NCBI GenBank assembly: GCA_028583405.1
Contig: CM053244.1
Coordinates: forward strand, 3,322,793-3,386,792
Length of the DNA: 64,000 bases
Origin: Pogonophryne albipinna
Lineage: Eukaryota; Chordata; Actinopteri; Perciformes; Artedidraconidae
Reading direction: 5' to 3'
The notes under the pieces were generated by a model. It saw only the letters and a program-made list of their open reading frames with translations, was not told the DNA's origin and did no database searches. The translations under genes and the position numbers were made by a program. Positions 1 through 11,123 of this stretch are shown in pieces; positions within the stretch are counted from its first letter, which is position 1; each line of letters starts with the position of its first letter.

Positions 1-310
1 TCTCAAAGCAAGGTTACATCTGTGAGTTGGATGTAGAAGTGTCAGAATCAATATAGATGTTTTTATTTTAAAGTAAATTCAGATGGAACATAGTAAAAAC
101 ATGTAAATTCTAATGTCCGCCTAAAAAATACCCATTACTTATAGTAAAAACCACCCTTGAATGATGGGTTAGTAGACTAAAAGCTTTAGGAATCCAAACT
201 ATAACATATAATAAGTACCCTGTATCAAGATTGATGCAAAACAAGTTAAATTTGACCTTTTTAGAGAGGTTTAGAAAAATAAAGTCCAGGCGGACTCACC
301 TCTGGGTAAT
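1..310. repeat. Dispersed repeat R1, copy a, first part
   Basis: This block matches 4190-4500 closely, for example a shared run around 'gatgggttagtagactaaa' followed by 'aagctttaggaatccaaa'. The family is unclassified and has no coding frame I can support. The copy is broken after about 310 and resumes near 1195, so other sequence lies in between. The short ORFs here have no recognisable protein content. Confidence 0.7.
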
Positions 311-1194
311 TTGGGAACCATCAGTTCCATTTGAACTTTTTCACTGTAAAAATCATTTTATTACTTTGAATTTTCACTATAGGTATTCATTCCATCCAAA
401 TACAACTGTTGTGAAAAAAAAATAAAAAAAAAATAAAATATAAGAACATACTCTGTTATCCTCTTAGGCAAGGCAAGTTTATTTATATAGCACTTATAGG
501 CCCCACGGACCGAAATCGCGTCATTTGCAGGAAACAACGTCTAAGGAACCTTACTATTTAATAAACTATGAATATTTTATATCCATATAACGGGGAAAAA
601 CTCATTTAACTTATCTTTTTAGTTTATTTTTTCAAAAAAAACACAATGCTAACAGTGAGCATCTGAATTAGCCCCGAGCGAAAAATGCTAACCTATTACT
701 GCACCGAAAATCACTCCTAGCTCCCTTATTACTTATCCTAGCTCCCTTATTACTTATCCTAGCTGCACATCCAACACATCGTTTTTGATCGTAAAGACAC
801 AGAATCTAACGGTGCCCACCTCAACACTGAAAGATACAAACTTGCGACGTTATCAACAAAAACGTACATCAAAACAAGTGGAGTTAGGTACTAGCATGCG
901 CTAGGCTAATGGCTTACCTTCGTCTTTGCCTGGTCTAAACTGGTCTTCAATGGCATTAAAACGATAAAAACGATGATGTAGTTAATCCATAGGTTAATAT
1001 CCAATGTGGCTGTGTCCCCTTTGAAATGTTCTGATAATCTATAAGCAATAAAACTGCAATTCCGTTATCTGCTGTCCGCTCTGTCCTCCGTGCGCTCTGT
1101 GTCCTGTTGTAATGCCTGTTGTTAGGTAGTAAACAATAAATGAAGTCAGCTGCGTAATGTACGTAAACTGGCTGGCATTCTTTATACTTTACGC
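311..1194. other. Non-coding spacer inside R1 copy a
   Basis: No gene seen. Near 477-512 there is a 'caagtttatttatatagcac' type string that is very common in fish interspersed repeats. A 21-23 bp unit (cctagctcccttattacttat) occurs twice in tandem at about 717-762. The rest is AT-rich and unassigned. Confidence 0.5.
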
Positions 1195-1490
1195 AGGACC
1201 ATATCTCTGGAACCCATTGGTCGATTCGTGTGATTTACACCTTTTTCTTAACCATCAGAACCAATAGAATCGATGGGCAGTTCCCAAATCAACGTAAACA
1301 TTACCATAGCGGACGTAATAGAGAAACGGACAAAGCATATCTAAAAGTGCACGCCTGGACGGCGAAACTTTATACCCAGTATATTGCCATAAATATGATG
1401 AAGGATTATCAGTCAATTTCTACGTGACACAAAGACATTGGATTAACCTTGAGCGGCGTTTTTATTCCGGTGAACACAACTTTTGATCAC
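1195..1490. repeat. Dispersed repeat R1, copy a, second part
   Basis: It matches 4505-4600 (around 'tctctggaacccattggtcg') and then 5744-5790 (around 'cattggattaacc'). The order is the same as in copy b, so the two loci are copies of one longer element. The sequence around 1430-1440 (gacacaaagacattgg) is the unoccupied form of the target where the hAT-like element sits in copy b. Confidence 0.65.
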
Positions 1491-1869
1491 AAATCAAAAA
1501 AGGTAAGACGAAATTATTGTAATATTTTTGAAACCGGATGTTGTTTACTTTCTCTTTTCTGGCTGATAGCTCCGCAATTCGGGGTCCTACAGTGATGATA
1601 TTACATGTGTGGAATCTGTGGAGTCTCGGCTATAAATCGTATATCTTGTTTGTGCAGTTACGATAAGTAATAAGGGCATTTCTACCGTGAGTGCTGTGCA
1701 AATTCCGTTAGCATTACTTAGCATTTTTTCGCTCCATGCTAATTCAAAGGCTTGGTATTACTCTTGTGTTTCTTTTAGCTAAAAATGGTTCACATTGTCA
1801 GTTAGCTGAGTTTCTTAAAAGGGTATGGAACATTAATAGTTTCATAAATGTTAAGAAGCCCTGAGACAT

Positions 1870-1931
1870 AGTCTCATAAAAAAAACGGTGGGAGGGGTCC
1901 CCTGGGGGGACCCTCGGGCTTAAGAGGTTAA
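1870..1931. repeat. Possible piggyBac-like terminus ending in TTAA
   Basis: A G/C-rich segment with the inverted pair ggggtcccc/ggggaccc leads into 'gggcttaagagg' and then TTAA at 1928-1931. This arrangement is typical of fish piggyBac-like miniature elements. The other end was not found, so the call is tentative. Confidence 0.3.
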
Positions 1932-2164
1932 GTAACTGTAATCAGATTACTCGTTTTTCAAATGTAACGCCAGCTGAATACACTTGATTTTTGTATTCTG
2001 ATTACGTAACACCGTTACATGTATTCCGTTACAACCCAACCCTGAGTATATCTCTCCGGACTGTCCACCAGCAGATGAAGAACACCCACCTCTCCGCCTC
2101 TTCCAAGGGGCGAGGAAACCGTGCGGCAGTTTCCCTTAACATTGTTTTCTTCTGACAGCCCAGC

Positions 2165-2545
2165 AGCAGGAGAGGTGGGGAGAGGGAGGCGTGGGGAGAG
2201 GGAGGCGTGGGGAGAGGGAGACGTGGGGAGAGGGAGGCGTGGGGAGAGGGAGAGGTGGGGAGAGGGAGACGTGGGGAGAAGGAGAGGCGTGGGGAGAGGT
2301 GGGGAGAGGGAGACATGGGGAGAGGGAGAGGTGGGGAGAGGGAGGCGGGGAGAGGTGGGGAGAGGGAGGCGGGGAGAGGTGGGGAGAGGGAGACGTGGGG
2401 AGAGGGAGGCGTGGGGAGAGGGAGACGTGGGGAGAGGGAGAGGCGGGGAGAGGGAGGCACGGGGAGAGGGAGACGCGGGGAGAGGGAGACGCGGGAGAGG
2501 GAGGCGCGGGGAGAGGGAGACGCGGGGAGAGGGAGGCGTGGCTAT
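2165..2545. repeat. G/A-rich minisatellite, about 16-bp unit
   Basis: More than twenty tandem copies of a unit close to 'ggggagagggaggcgt', with cgt, cat, gcg and ggt variants. All long open frames across it, on both strands, are low-complexity artefacts of the repeat (Arg/Gly/Glu-rich on one strand, Ser/Pro/Leu-rich on the other) and not genes. Confidence 0.9.
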
Positions 2546-2837
2546 TTCATCGTTATCAGAAAATGATCGTATCATGCTGCTAGATGAGGGCAGTGGGGGC
2601 TCTTCTTGGAGTCTGGCTTTTTTTTAATACCAAAGTTCATTAGTGAACTTTGAGCCATCATTTATTTTGCAGGCAGCTCTCTGCCTCTCTCACGTTATTA
2701 TGGGGCGCGCCGGAACCAACAATCAGTTTTACCGTAAATGAGTTCGGTTCAGAGGACAAAGCACATACAACATTAATTAAACTCGATATTTGTTCACTTG
2801 AATTTCACTTTGAATTCTTGGATATTCTCAATGGGTG

Positions 2838-2915
2838 AATACATTTTTTTTATAATAATAATAAAAAAAAATTAAAAAAAAAATTAAAAAAAAACATTTT
2901 TTTTTTTTAAATCGC
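2838..2915. repeat. A/T low-complexity tract
   Basis: Runs of T and A with 'aataataataa' and repeated 'attaaaaaaaa'. No coding content. Confidence 0.8.
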
Positions 2916-2939
2916 ACCGAAGCTTTCTCAGGGTGGGCC

Positions 2940-2996
2940 AATGAGTGAACTGGGTGGGCCTGGGCCCACCCTGGCCCTATGGTGGCTACGTCACTG
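2940..2996. repeat. Possible hAT-type terminal segment
   Basis: The segment ends in 'ggtggctacgtcactg'. Read on the minus strand this is CAGTGACGTAGCCACC, the style of end seen on many fish hAT elements. A self-complementary 'gggcctgggccc' type core precedes it. No partner end was found to the left. Confidence 0.35.
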
Positions 2997-3018
2997 ATGC
3001 TCAGTAGCTACTGAGCAT
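2997..3018. repeat. Perfect 22-bp palindrome
   Basis: Arms ATGCTCAGTAG and CTACTGAGCAT meet with no spacer. It starts directly after the possible hAT end at 2996. Confidence 0.85.
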
Positions 3019-4079
3019 GCTACAGCAGTGAGCAGCAGAGGTGGGGAGAGGCGGGGCTCTGGCCTCATCATTATCAGGAAATGAGCGTATAGGGCGTACA
3101 CACGGAGCCGTTCGGCCCCCCAGAGCGCTCCGTCCGCAGATCCATCCACCTTGAGACCCGTTATCGTTTTAGGGGTCCGTTTCCGCGGTTCCGTCACAGC
3201 CTCATGTGAACGAACGGGCTATACGAAAGAGAAAAGGAGCAGATACAACCCGTTTCGTTCCCGTGTAAACAGCACCTATATCTTCATTGTTTCCTCAATT
3301 TCAGTCTCCCCACTTCTGATATCTCATCCAATTTGTTCTGTCTCTTTAGTTTGTTGTATTCATCTTTCCCCCCTTCACTAATCTCTCTGCCCTAATATTC
3401 TTTCTTTCCCGCTGTGTCTCTTTCCACCGCCTCTTTCTCTTTCTCTCATTTCCTCTGCAGTGTTTTGGCTCAGTTTAAAGGATGCAGGCGAAGACAAGAA
3501 AACAACTCTCCAGCTGTAAAGCATGTCACGAGTTCTTCCTCGGTCTATATCACAATGTCCATTGGGATAGTTCTCTCTGTAAATCTCCACAACTGCTACT
3601 TTTTATTATCCGATCAAGTATAAAGTAAGAGGTGGGTCGCGTTTCAACCTTCTAACTCTAAAGTCACTTTCAAAGTTCTGCCAAACGTAAACACCTTCTG
3701 CTTTTTTGCACAACCTGTAATTGGGGGCGTAGGCTAATTATCTATACATAATAGTGCCATGATAAGATTTAAATAGCGTTGTCATGCTTTTAATTCAAGG
3801 CTATTTCTTATATTTGCCCCTTTACTATCATGGTCCCCTTGTATTTATGTTTTTAAACTTTGCGGTAGCTTTGTGTCCTGAGCACATACTGCACTTTGAC
3901 ATAAAGGTTACATTAAGCGAACAGAAAATGCTCGGTTTTAGTTTAATACATACACACACTATTTTATGAACATATAGGTTCAGCTACTGAATAAAAAAAG
4001 AACAAATGAACCAAAGAAAGGTAAAACCATAAAGCAGATTCAGGCGTATAGATTCACACGTAAAGGTCACGTATTATAC
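3019..4079. other. Spacer without recognised genes
   Basis: No supported gene. A fragment at 3075-3095 (tcatcattatcaggaaatgagcgtat) resembles 2546-2575, so these flanks of the G/A minisatellite may belong to one repeat. The rest is unassigned, with pyrimidine-rich stretches near 3360-3460. Confidence 0.5.
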
Positions 4080-4745
4080 CGTATTTCCAAAATATCAGGG
4101 TTGAGCCCTGAGCCTGTTTTTCAGGTCTCAGGCTCCAAAAGGACATTCCCAGAACAAATGACCATATCTTCAAGGGTTAAATTAATAATCTTTTTTCTCA
4201 AAGTAATGATAAACCTGTGAGCTGGATGTAGAAGAGTCAGAATCAATATAGATGTTTTTAATTTAAAGAAAATTCAGATTGAACATGGTAAAAAACTGTA
4301 AATTATTGTGTCCGTCCAAAAATTATGTTGTACTTATAGTGAAAACTAACCTTGGATGATGGGTTAGTAGACTAAAAGCTTTAGGAATCCAAAGTACAAC
4401 ATATAATAAGTACCCTGTATCAAGATTGATGCAAAACAAGTGATATTTGATATTTTTAGAGAGATTTAGAAGAAAAAAAACACTTCTGGGGTGATTTGGG
4501 TGGAAATGGGCATTTTTGCCGTTTCTCTGGAACCCATTGGTCGATTTTGGTGATTGACATCTCTTTTTAACCGTTAGAGCCAATAGAATCGAAGGGGAAT
4601 TTACACATACACACACACCTTACCAAAAAAAGTGGGGGCTTTGTGCACGCAGTTTTGCCCAGAGTGAACCTGGCTCTCGCTCTGAAAATGGAAAAATCGG
4701 TTTATTTCTTATGGATTATCAGAAATCATTTCAAAGGGACACAGA
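4080..4745. repeat. Dispersed repeat R1, copy b, left part
   Basis: It matches copy a over 4190-4620. The left edge holds an imperfect inverted motif (ccctgagcctg / caggtctcagg). The copy is interrupted exactly at 4746 by a hAT-like element and resumes at 5744. Confidence 0.65.
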
Positions 4746-4769
4746 CAGTGGCGTTGCCTGGCCTGGGCA

Positions 4770-4878
<109 letters not shown>

Positions 4879-5514
4879 CAATAGCGCATTTAGTGTGTGA
4901 GAGAGAGAGCGAGAGACCGAGACCGGTGCCAGCAGGGACCGTGTTGTTAGCATCTGGTTAGCTAGCTGCACTAACGGACATAAGGAGCTGTTTGTTCCAC
5001 AACAAGCTGGAGGGTCCTCTCCTCTCAGATTGAGAGGCTCAGGTGAGCTAAAGGACTCTCTGAGTGTTTAGATAGTTAACTTTAGTCTAAGTTATCTCAG
5101 TGGGTCTCAAACGGTTTTGTCACAAATTATTCAAAAGATTATTTCCGCGGCACACCTTCATATGATCATTATCGTTATAAAAAAAATAAGAGAATAAAGG
5201 AAAAACAGTTATGAAATACTATATGGCAGTAAAACAAGAATACAGTTTGAAAGGGGACTGATTTGTAAAATATCCATAAAGAAAAAGTAAATCTGTTTAC
5301 AGTTCTGTTTCATCTGGGTGTTGAGAGATGTATCCATAGATCTCTTAATGTTGCTCTCAAAGTGCACCAGATTGATGCTTTAAACTTCAATATTTAAAAA
5401 GAAAAACCCGGACCCCCCTAGAGGAGGTGAGGTCTGCCCCCCACTCATAAAAAATAGCACTTTACCCCTGCCTATATGCCGTGAGCTGATTATCGAGCCT
5501 TCATTGTAACAGTC

Positions 5515-5643
<129 letters not shown>

Positions 5644-5743
5644 GAGTGTTGCAGTAGAACATTCCACTGTAGCGCCGCGGCCGCCGCCACTGTGGGCTAA
5701 GCCCCGAATGTTTTCAGGTCCAGGCGACGCCCCTGGACACAGA

Positions 5744-5830
5744 CACATTGGATTAACCTATGGATTAACTTCAGCAGCGTTTTTATCGTTTGAATGCGGG
5801 GGGGTGGGGTTCAACAGGTTAATGCTTTTG
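5744..5830. repeat. Dispersed repeat R1, copy b, right part
   Basis: It resumes after the hAT-like insertion with 'cattggattaacc', collinear with copy a at 1437-1470. It ends near a G-run and 'caacaggttaa'. Confidence 0.6.
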
Positions 5831-5929
5831 CTTTGAACCACTTCCTGCTCCTTTCACTGCTGCAATGAGGCTGCTTCTTCCTGCAGTCCACCCAGGAAGA
5901 TTGCAAGCCTTTGATTGCCATTGATGTAG

Positions 5930-7560
5930 TCAAGTTCAACCAAAAACACTAAATTTCTCTCAATAGTATGGTTTTGAAAAATGTCATTTCAGCTTTGAAA
6001 ATAGCCAAAATCAACATCAAAATCCTTACTGGGCCTGGAACGAGGTCAGATACTGCCCTCCGGATCCCGAGACTCATCCCCTTCAAGATGTCCTGGAGTC
6101 GTTTTAAGTACTTAGGCGTGAATATGAGTGGAAAACTCTCAGACCTTTACAAAAGCAACGTCCCACCACTAATTGACAAGCTCAAATCTGATCAGGAAAG
6201 GTGGAATAATTTACATTTAACTATCGCTGGGAGGGTAGACTGTATCAAAATTAACGTTCTCCCTCGCTTCCTGTACCTCTTTCAATGTCTGCCAGTCTTC
6301 CCAAATCACTTTAGTGTAAAATAGACACACTCATCTCCTCTTTCTATGGCAAGGGAAGACTCCTAGAATTAGGAGAGAGCTTCTTCAAAGGCACAGATCT
6401 ACAGCAGGATTGGCGCTTCCAAACATAAGACCCTACTATTAGGCAGCCAATATCCACAAAGTCATTCTATGGACTAAGGAACCAACATGGAGTTGGTGTG
6501 AGCTTGAAGCCAAATCCTGTCCTAATACCTCACTCTTGGCTTTGCTCACATCTACATTACCCAGCCGGCCAACTCAATACTCGAATAACCCGATAGTTGT
6601 TTCCACCCTAAGAATTTGGTCCCAATTCAGAAAGGCTCATGGACTCTGTGGATCCTCTATACATAGTCCCATTCGCAACAACCATCGCTCCCCCCTTACA
6701 CTGATGGGGCCTTCTCCATGTGGCAGAGATTAGGTCTTATCAGAGTAAGGGACCTTTACATCAACAATGTTTTCGGTAGCTTTAGCCAACTCTCTGACTC
6801 ATGTAGCCTCCCAGACTCTCATCTATTTCGCTACTTCCAGGTCCGAAACTGGGTAAAACTAAACAACCTTTCCTTCCCCAATATCCCTCCGGATTCAATC
6901 ATTGACTCAATTCTGGACTCTAACAACCAAAAAAGGTCTGGTTTCAAGAATTTACAATTCCATCCCCTGTCTCTCAGAAACATCTCTTGGTCAAATCAAA
7001 CACGATTGGGAAGAGGAACTAGTCCAAGCAATAGACGATAGGGGTGTAACGGTTCACAAACATTTCGGTTCGGTACGTACCTCGGTTTTTAGGTCACGGT
7101 TCGGTACGTTTTCGGTACGGCAGAAAAAATTATCACAAAACATAAAATATTTCTTGTTTTTTTAAATTATTATTAAACTGTGAATATTCACTCATATAAA
7201 TACAACATCTAATAAAATAAACATTAAGGTGCAGCATGTCGATGAACTGAAAAGATCTGTATTTGAACTGTACTGTACTAGTACTCACAAAACATAAACT
7301 ATTAGTTTTGGGTTTTTGATTATTATTAAACTGTGAATATTCACTCAAATAAATAATAATTTCGGTACGGGTACGTATACCGTTACACCCCTAATAGACG
7401 AAGAGGTCTGGGATGGCGCATTAGCGAGAGTGAACAATAGTACGTCCTGTTCCAGGCTCAATCTTACACAACGTAAAGTTGTCCTCCGTATCTATCCACA
7501 GAGGAGAGAGCCAGGCGTGTGAGGAAGAAAGGAGGGACCACCTACACACATCCATTCATG
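5930..7560 (+). pseudogene. L1/Tx1-type LINE ORF2 C-terminal remnant
   Basis: The frame at 5968-6324 contains 'FKYLGVNMSG', 'LKSDQERWNNLHLTIAGRV' and 'IKINVLPRFLYLFQCLP'. This is the conserved order of the region after the reverse transcriptase core in fish L1-like ORF2 proteins. The homology continues in shifted frames through 6536-7030 ('SFPNIPPDSIIDSI', 'IKHDWEEELVQAI') and resumes at 7402 ('EEVWDGALARVN', 'TQRKVVLRIYP'). Endonuclease and catalytic RT core are absent, so the copy is 5'-truncated. It also has frameshifts and stops and is split by a MITE at 7039-7393. It is a dead retrotransposon copy. Confidence 0.85.
7039..7393. mobile_element. hAT-type MITE inserted in the L1 remnant
   Basis: The 15-bp terminal inverted repeats read taggggtgtaacggt at both ends. 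They are flanked by a perfect 8-bp duplication ATAGACGA at 7031-7038 and 7394-7401. Removing the element and one duplication rejoins the LINE reading frame. The interior is AT-rich, has no transposase, and contains repeated 'ttcggtacg' motifs near both ends, probably subterminal binding sites (inference). Confidence 0.93.
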
Positions 7561-8035
7561 TGTCAACTCATACAGACAGCATATTATGCACAGTGTGGAG
7601 ATACAGCAGGAGTCGCTGCATAGAGTGGTGCAGGGATGATGCATCACAAGCGCTCCCAAAACAAAAAGTTATGGGATTGTGTCCATTGGATTTTAGTATA
7701 TCGGAAAGATGTGCTCTGAGGAAAACACACATTTATAGTACTTACACGTTTTGTTCAGCAGGATCATCTCAACACATTCACACTTTTATAACGCGTCACT
7801 ATCGCTAAACTAAAGGCGGACTCGTGCCGTCAAGATGAAATGTTGTCGTCGTCTCATTTAGCCACTTGTTAGCAAACACATATAATGATACATACAAGCT
7901 TTGGACAGGAGTAAATACTGACATTATTATTTATTTTTTGTTGTAGAACGACACGGGAACATCTCTTTGGCTTGTGTTGACCACACACCTTATTTCTGGC
8001 ATGATCGTCTCTAAAAGTGCATTTGTTTGGGAAAT
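7561..8035. other. Spacer without recognised genes
   Basis: The short open frame around 7479-7808 overlaps the decayed end of the LINE and shows no other recognisable domain. Confidence 0.5.
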
Positions 8036-8464
8036 GAAGATTGGGATGAGCATTAATAATAATATTAATAAATTGAATGTATATAGCGCTTTACAAGTCT
8101 CAAAGTCGCTTTACAGTTTGGAGGGGGGGGAGAAGGACAGACGAAGACAAACGATAGACAGGGATCGATGGGGGGGGCTATGAGTGTACTGATGAGAAGA
8201 GGTGGGTCTTGGGACTGGAACAGGGTGAGGAACTCCGACTCACGGAGGTCTTGGGGGAGGGAGTTCCAGAGCCACAGAGAAGGCTCTGTCCCCGAAGCTC
8301 CGGAGTTTGGCCTTGGGGATGGAAAGCAAACCGGCTGAGGTGGATCTGAGGGACCGGGGGGGTTGGTAGAGGATGAGGAGGTCAGTGAGGTAGGGGGGGG
8401 GGGGAGGTCAGTGAGGTAGGGGGGGGGGGGGCAGATGGTGGAGGGCTTTGAAAGTGAGGACCAG
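8036..8464 (-). pseudogene. LINE 3' end (L2/Rex1-like), part nearest the tail
   Basis: On the minus strand this reads as the C-terminal tail of a fish non-LTR retrotransposon ORF2: 'FGDRAFSV', 'WNSLPQDLRE', then a 3' untranslated part ending 'gctttgtaaagcgctatata' style sequence and an ATT-rich tail at 8040-8075. Poly-G slippage tracts occur at 8393-8402 and 8420-8430. The rest of the same copy is found beyond the Harbinger insertion at 10447-10512. Frameshifts are present. Confidence 0.75.
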
Positions 8465-8724
8465 GAGTGGAGTGCAACAGCTGGGCGTAAAAAAGTAGGG
8501 CTTAACTCTAACGTCGGGCTTAGCTACGTCCGACGTAGTGATTCGAATTTACACCGAGTGCACCAAGCCTGACTAGTCTCGGGCGTAGCTGCGCCTGGTC
8601 TTAAGATGCGCGTCCACGTGAATACACGCAAAACAGTAATTGTTGCCAAGCAACGCCATTTTACCATTTTACAGACTCAGAGGACCGCAGAGAAGAGGGA
8701 ATTCCCTCACCCACAGCGTCAGCG

Positions 8725-9042
8725 ATGACTCAAGGGGAATCCCAAATGGCCACACCCCGAAAGAGAAAGAGGGATTTGTCAGAGCTACAGCGGGAACTGA
8801 CGGAGAAAGAAATCGTTCGTGTGGAGGTGGAGACCGTAAAATTGAGAGCGGAACACGAAAAAATTGAGCTGGAGAAATTGAGATTCCAAATAATCATTCT
8901 TAAGAATCAGCTGCTAATCACTGAAGAAGACAATGTTTCACCATTCTGTAATCATGTTGTAGGCCTACTTGTTTTTTATCTCAATTTCATGTTAATAGTT
9001 CTCAAAATGTTGTTATTTAATGTTCTTGTGTGTGTTCTTTGA
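8725..9042 (+). pseudogene. Harbinger accessory (Myb-like) protein, C-terminal part
   Basis: The first 65 or so residues are highly charged, with a predicted coiled coil (ELQRELTEKEIVRVEVE, then KLRAEHEKIELEKLRFQ). This is the usual tail of the Myb/SANT-like DNA-binding partner encoded by Harbinger transposons. The N-terminal SANT part is not visible upstream in any frame, so the gene is truncated. The last 40 hydrophobic residues after 'EDNVSPF' are probably read-through of non-coding sequence. In the family the partner imports the transposase and recruits it to the ends; that role is inferred from family and position only. Confidence 0.55.
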
Positions 9043-9152
9043 ATAAAATAGGCCTAATGAAAATATGTGGTCACAAAGGGAGCTTATTGAAATGCAATTG
9101 CAAAAAAACAGCGTTCATATTACAAATATATAGGTATATTATAGGTTGTTTA

Positions 9153-10110
9153 TTATGTGATTGCGGGTAAATCGTCCACCGATATCTTCACGGATGCCAG
9201 CAGGAGCCACAGGGTTCTCATCCGCCTCCAGTACCAATTCTCCTTGCATGGGAAGGGGATTCTCTTTTTCACACAGATGTTGTGCAGCACCGCAGTGGCA
9301 GCAATGATCACGCAGACGCGCTCAGGGTGCATTCGCATTTCACTGTGGAGGCACAGAAACCTGCAAAAAACAATTTAGCCTATATCTACATTAAAAGGCT
9401 GGTCTTTTATATATTATGAAAATGACTTACTAACCTACGTTTGTGCACTCCAATGCAGCGCTCTACAATGTTCCTCGTTTGTGTATGCTTCTCGTTATAG
9501 CGGCGCTCTTGTGCAGTTCTCTCTGCGATGACAGGTGTCATTAGCCAGCGCTTCAGAGGGTATCCACTGTCTCCGAGAAGAAGACCATTCACTCTCGCTG
9601 CCTCAAATTCCTGTTGAAGGGCGCTCTCTCTCAGGATGCGAGCATCATGGGTCGACCCAGGCCATCTTGCAACGAGGTCGACAATGCCCATGTCCGAGTT
9701 GCACACAATTTGAACATTTATAGAATGGTAACCCTTTCAATTAACATACAAATGAGAGGGGGCCTGAATGCGAACATGAGTACCGTCGATCCATCCGACA
9801 ATACCAGGTATACCTGATTTTAACAAAAAATCTTGCCTGGATTTCGCTGCTTCTTCTTAGGTTGGAAGATGGATATAATTCCTAAGGCGGAGCTGGAGAG
9901 CCAAGGAAACTTAATAGCTCGACATGCAGTTGTGCGATGAACATTAATCATGTCTCCCACAGTATTTTGAAAGGTCCCGTTCGCGTAGAATCTGAGCGCA
10001 ATCAGCACCTGCAAGGTTGGGGAGAGCGCAGCGTTTCTGTCTGATCCATGCTGGAGTTGAGGGGAGATCTCCTCGATTAAATCAAAAAGGGCTTGTCTGC
10101 CGAAACGAAA
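9153..10110 (-). pseudogene. Harbinger (PIF/HARBI1-like) DDE transposase, broken
   Basis: Read on the minus strand, the N-terminal block shows 'LIEEISPQLQ', 'LSPTLQVLIALRFYANGTFQ' and 'VHRTTACRAI', typical of HARBI1-like proteins. The catalytic part follows. The first Asp lies in '[13 protein letters not shown]' (about 9790), the second in 'GLLLGDSGYP' (about 9570), and the candidate Glu in 'TRNIVERCIGVHKRR' (about 9450). The tail 'LHNICVKKRIP' is at 9280. There is a frameshift near 9910, an in-frame stop near 9862, and a TGA near 9725 where a CGA Arg codon is usual. The enzyme should be inactive although all three acidic residues survive. Confidence 0.85.
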
Positions 10111-10446
10111 GCTCTATCAGCTCACTGTCCGAATAGATGTCCAGTGGGTATGTTCGATCACGGACGACTCTCTCGTCTTAATGCCCTTTCATTGTTAAAC
10201 ATGTAAACAAGACGCCCTGCCATCGTTATTATCCTTCTTGCCTGTTTTACGTTACTATGGATACTAGTCTGTCTTTACGATTTACGCCTGCTCCATACTA
10301 GGCGTAAAAGTTACACCCGGGCACAACGCATACAGGGCTTAAGTCTAAGTGGTGCACTAGTCATAACTTTAGTTTGGTCTTAACCTTCGGTTCTACGTCG
10401 GACGTAGAGTTACGCCCAGCTTACGGCCAGCTGGTGCACTCCATTC

Positions 10447-10512
10447 CAGGAGTTTGTAGTGGATGCGGTGAGAAACGGGGAGCCAGTGGAGTTCTTTGAG
10501 GACCTCACGCTC
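10447..10512 (-). pseudogene. LINE remnant, part beyond the Harbinger insertion
   Basis: The minus strand encodes 'VLKELHWLPVSHRIHYKL', the conserved C-terminal block of L2/Rex1-like LINE ORF2. It joins in order to 8036-8464 once the Harbinger element and one CAG are removed. The copy is 5'-truncated at about 10512, where a C-run begins. Confidence 0.8.
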
Positions 10513-11119
10513 CACTAAAACCCCCCCCGCTCATCGCGTCCAAATCGCGCACGTTCCGTGTTGTGCTGTAGCAGGCACCTTCGATGTCGGGGAAACGATC
10601 TTCAATACTAATCTAATACTAATCCCACCAGACTCCTTTGCCCCTCCAACAGAGGGATGTCCTTTTTCCTTTTTTCAAGCGATAAAAACTCTCGATCTTC
10701 TCTCGAATTATTAATATTTTTGGACGCCCTCGGCTCACGTTCAGGGCGTCACATGACGGCAAGACGCCCCCCTGGCGGAAACGCTGGTGACCCTCGAAAA
10801 AAGAGAGTGCAAAGACAGAACGAGTGGAATCAAACACAGATATGACATTGTAAGGAAGGTAACTTTGTTAATAGTAACTATTGGCTTCGGGCCTTGTATA
10901 ATTTGCACCTATGGGACGGGTGCTATATCAAACAACGTTGCTTTGCCCTGTAGTAGCAATATAATGCACTTCATCAGTGTGATATACACAATACAACGAA
11001 ACATTGCATTTGTTGCCTATTTCTTAGGTAATATTTACTCTGTGTATTGAACATGGATGTAGTCTTCATTAAATAATGTGACCATGATAATTGTGTTGTT
11101 GTCTGGCAGGTACTGTTGG
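10513..11119. other. Spacer without recognised genes
   Basis: It starts with a C-run and holds only short open frames without family signatures. Confidence 0.5.
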
Positions 11120-11123
11120 GTAC

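Larger units (their letters stand above)
8465..10446. mobile_element. PIF/Harbinger DNA transposon
   Basis: The ends GAGTGGAGTGCA and TGCACTCCATTC are terminal inverted repeats with one mismatch, and longer similarity (cagctgg-cgta, cgtccgacgtag) extends inward. A CAG trinucleotide at 8462-8464 and 10447-10449 is the target duplication, as expected for fish Harbinger elements, and excision restores the interrupted LINE. Two convergent genes lie inside: a Myb-like accessory gene remnant on plus and a DDE transposase remnant on minus. Confidence 0.88.

Noticed and set aside
2015..2627. Long Arg/Gly- or Ser/Pro-rich open frames on both strands
   Set aside because: Entirely made of the 16-bp G/A minisatellite; open in several frames by base composition.
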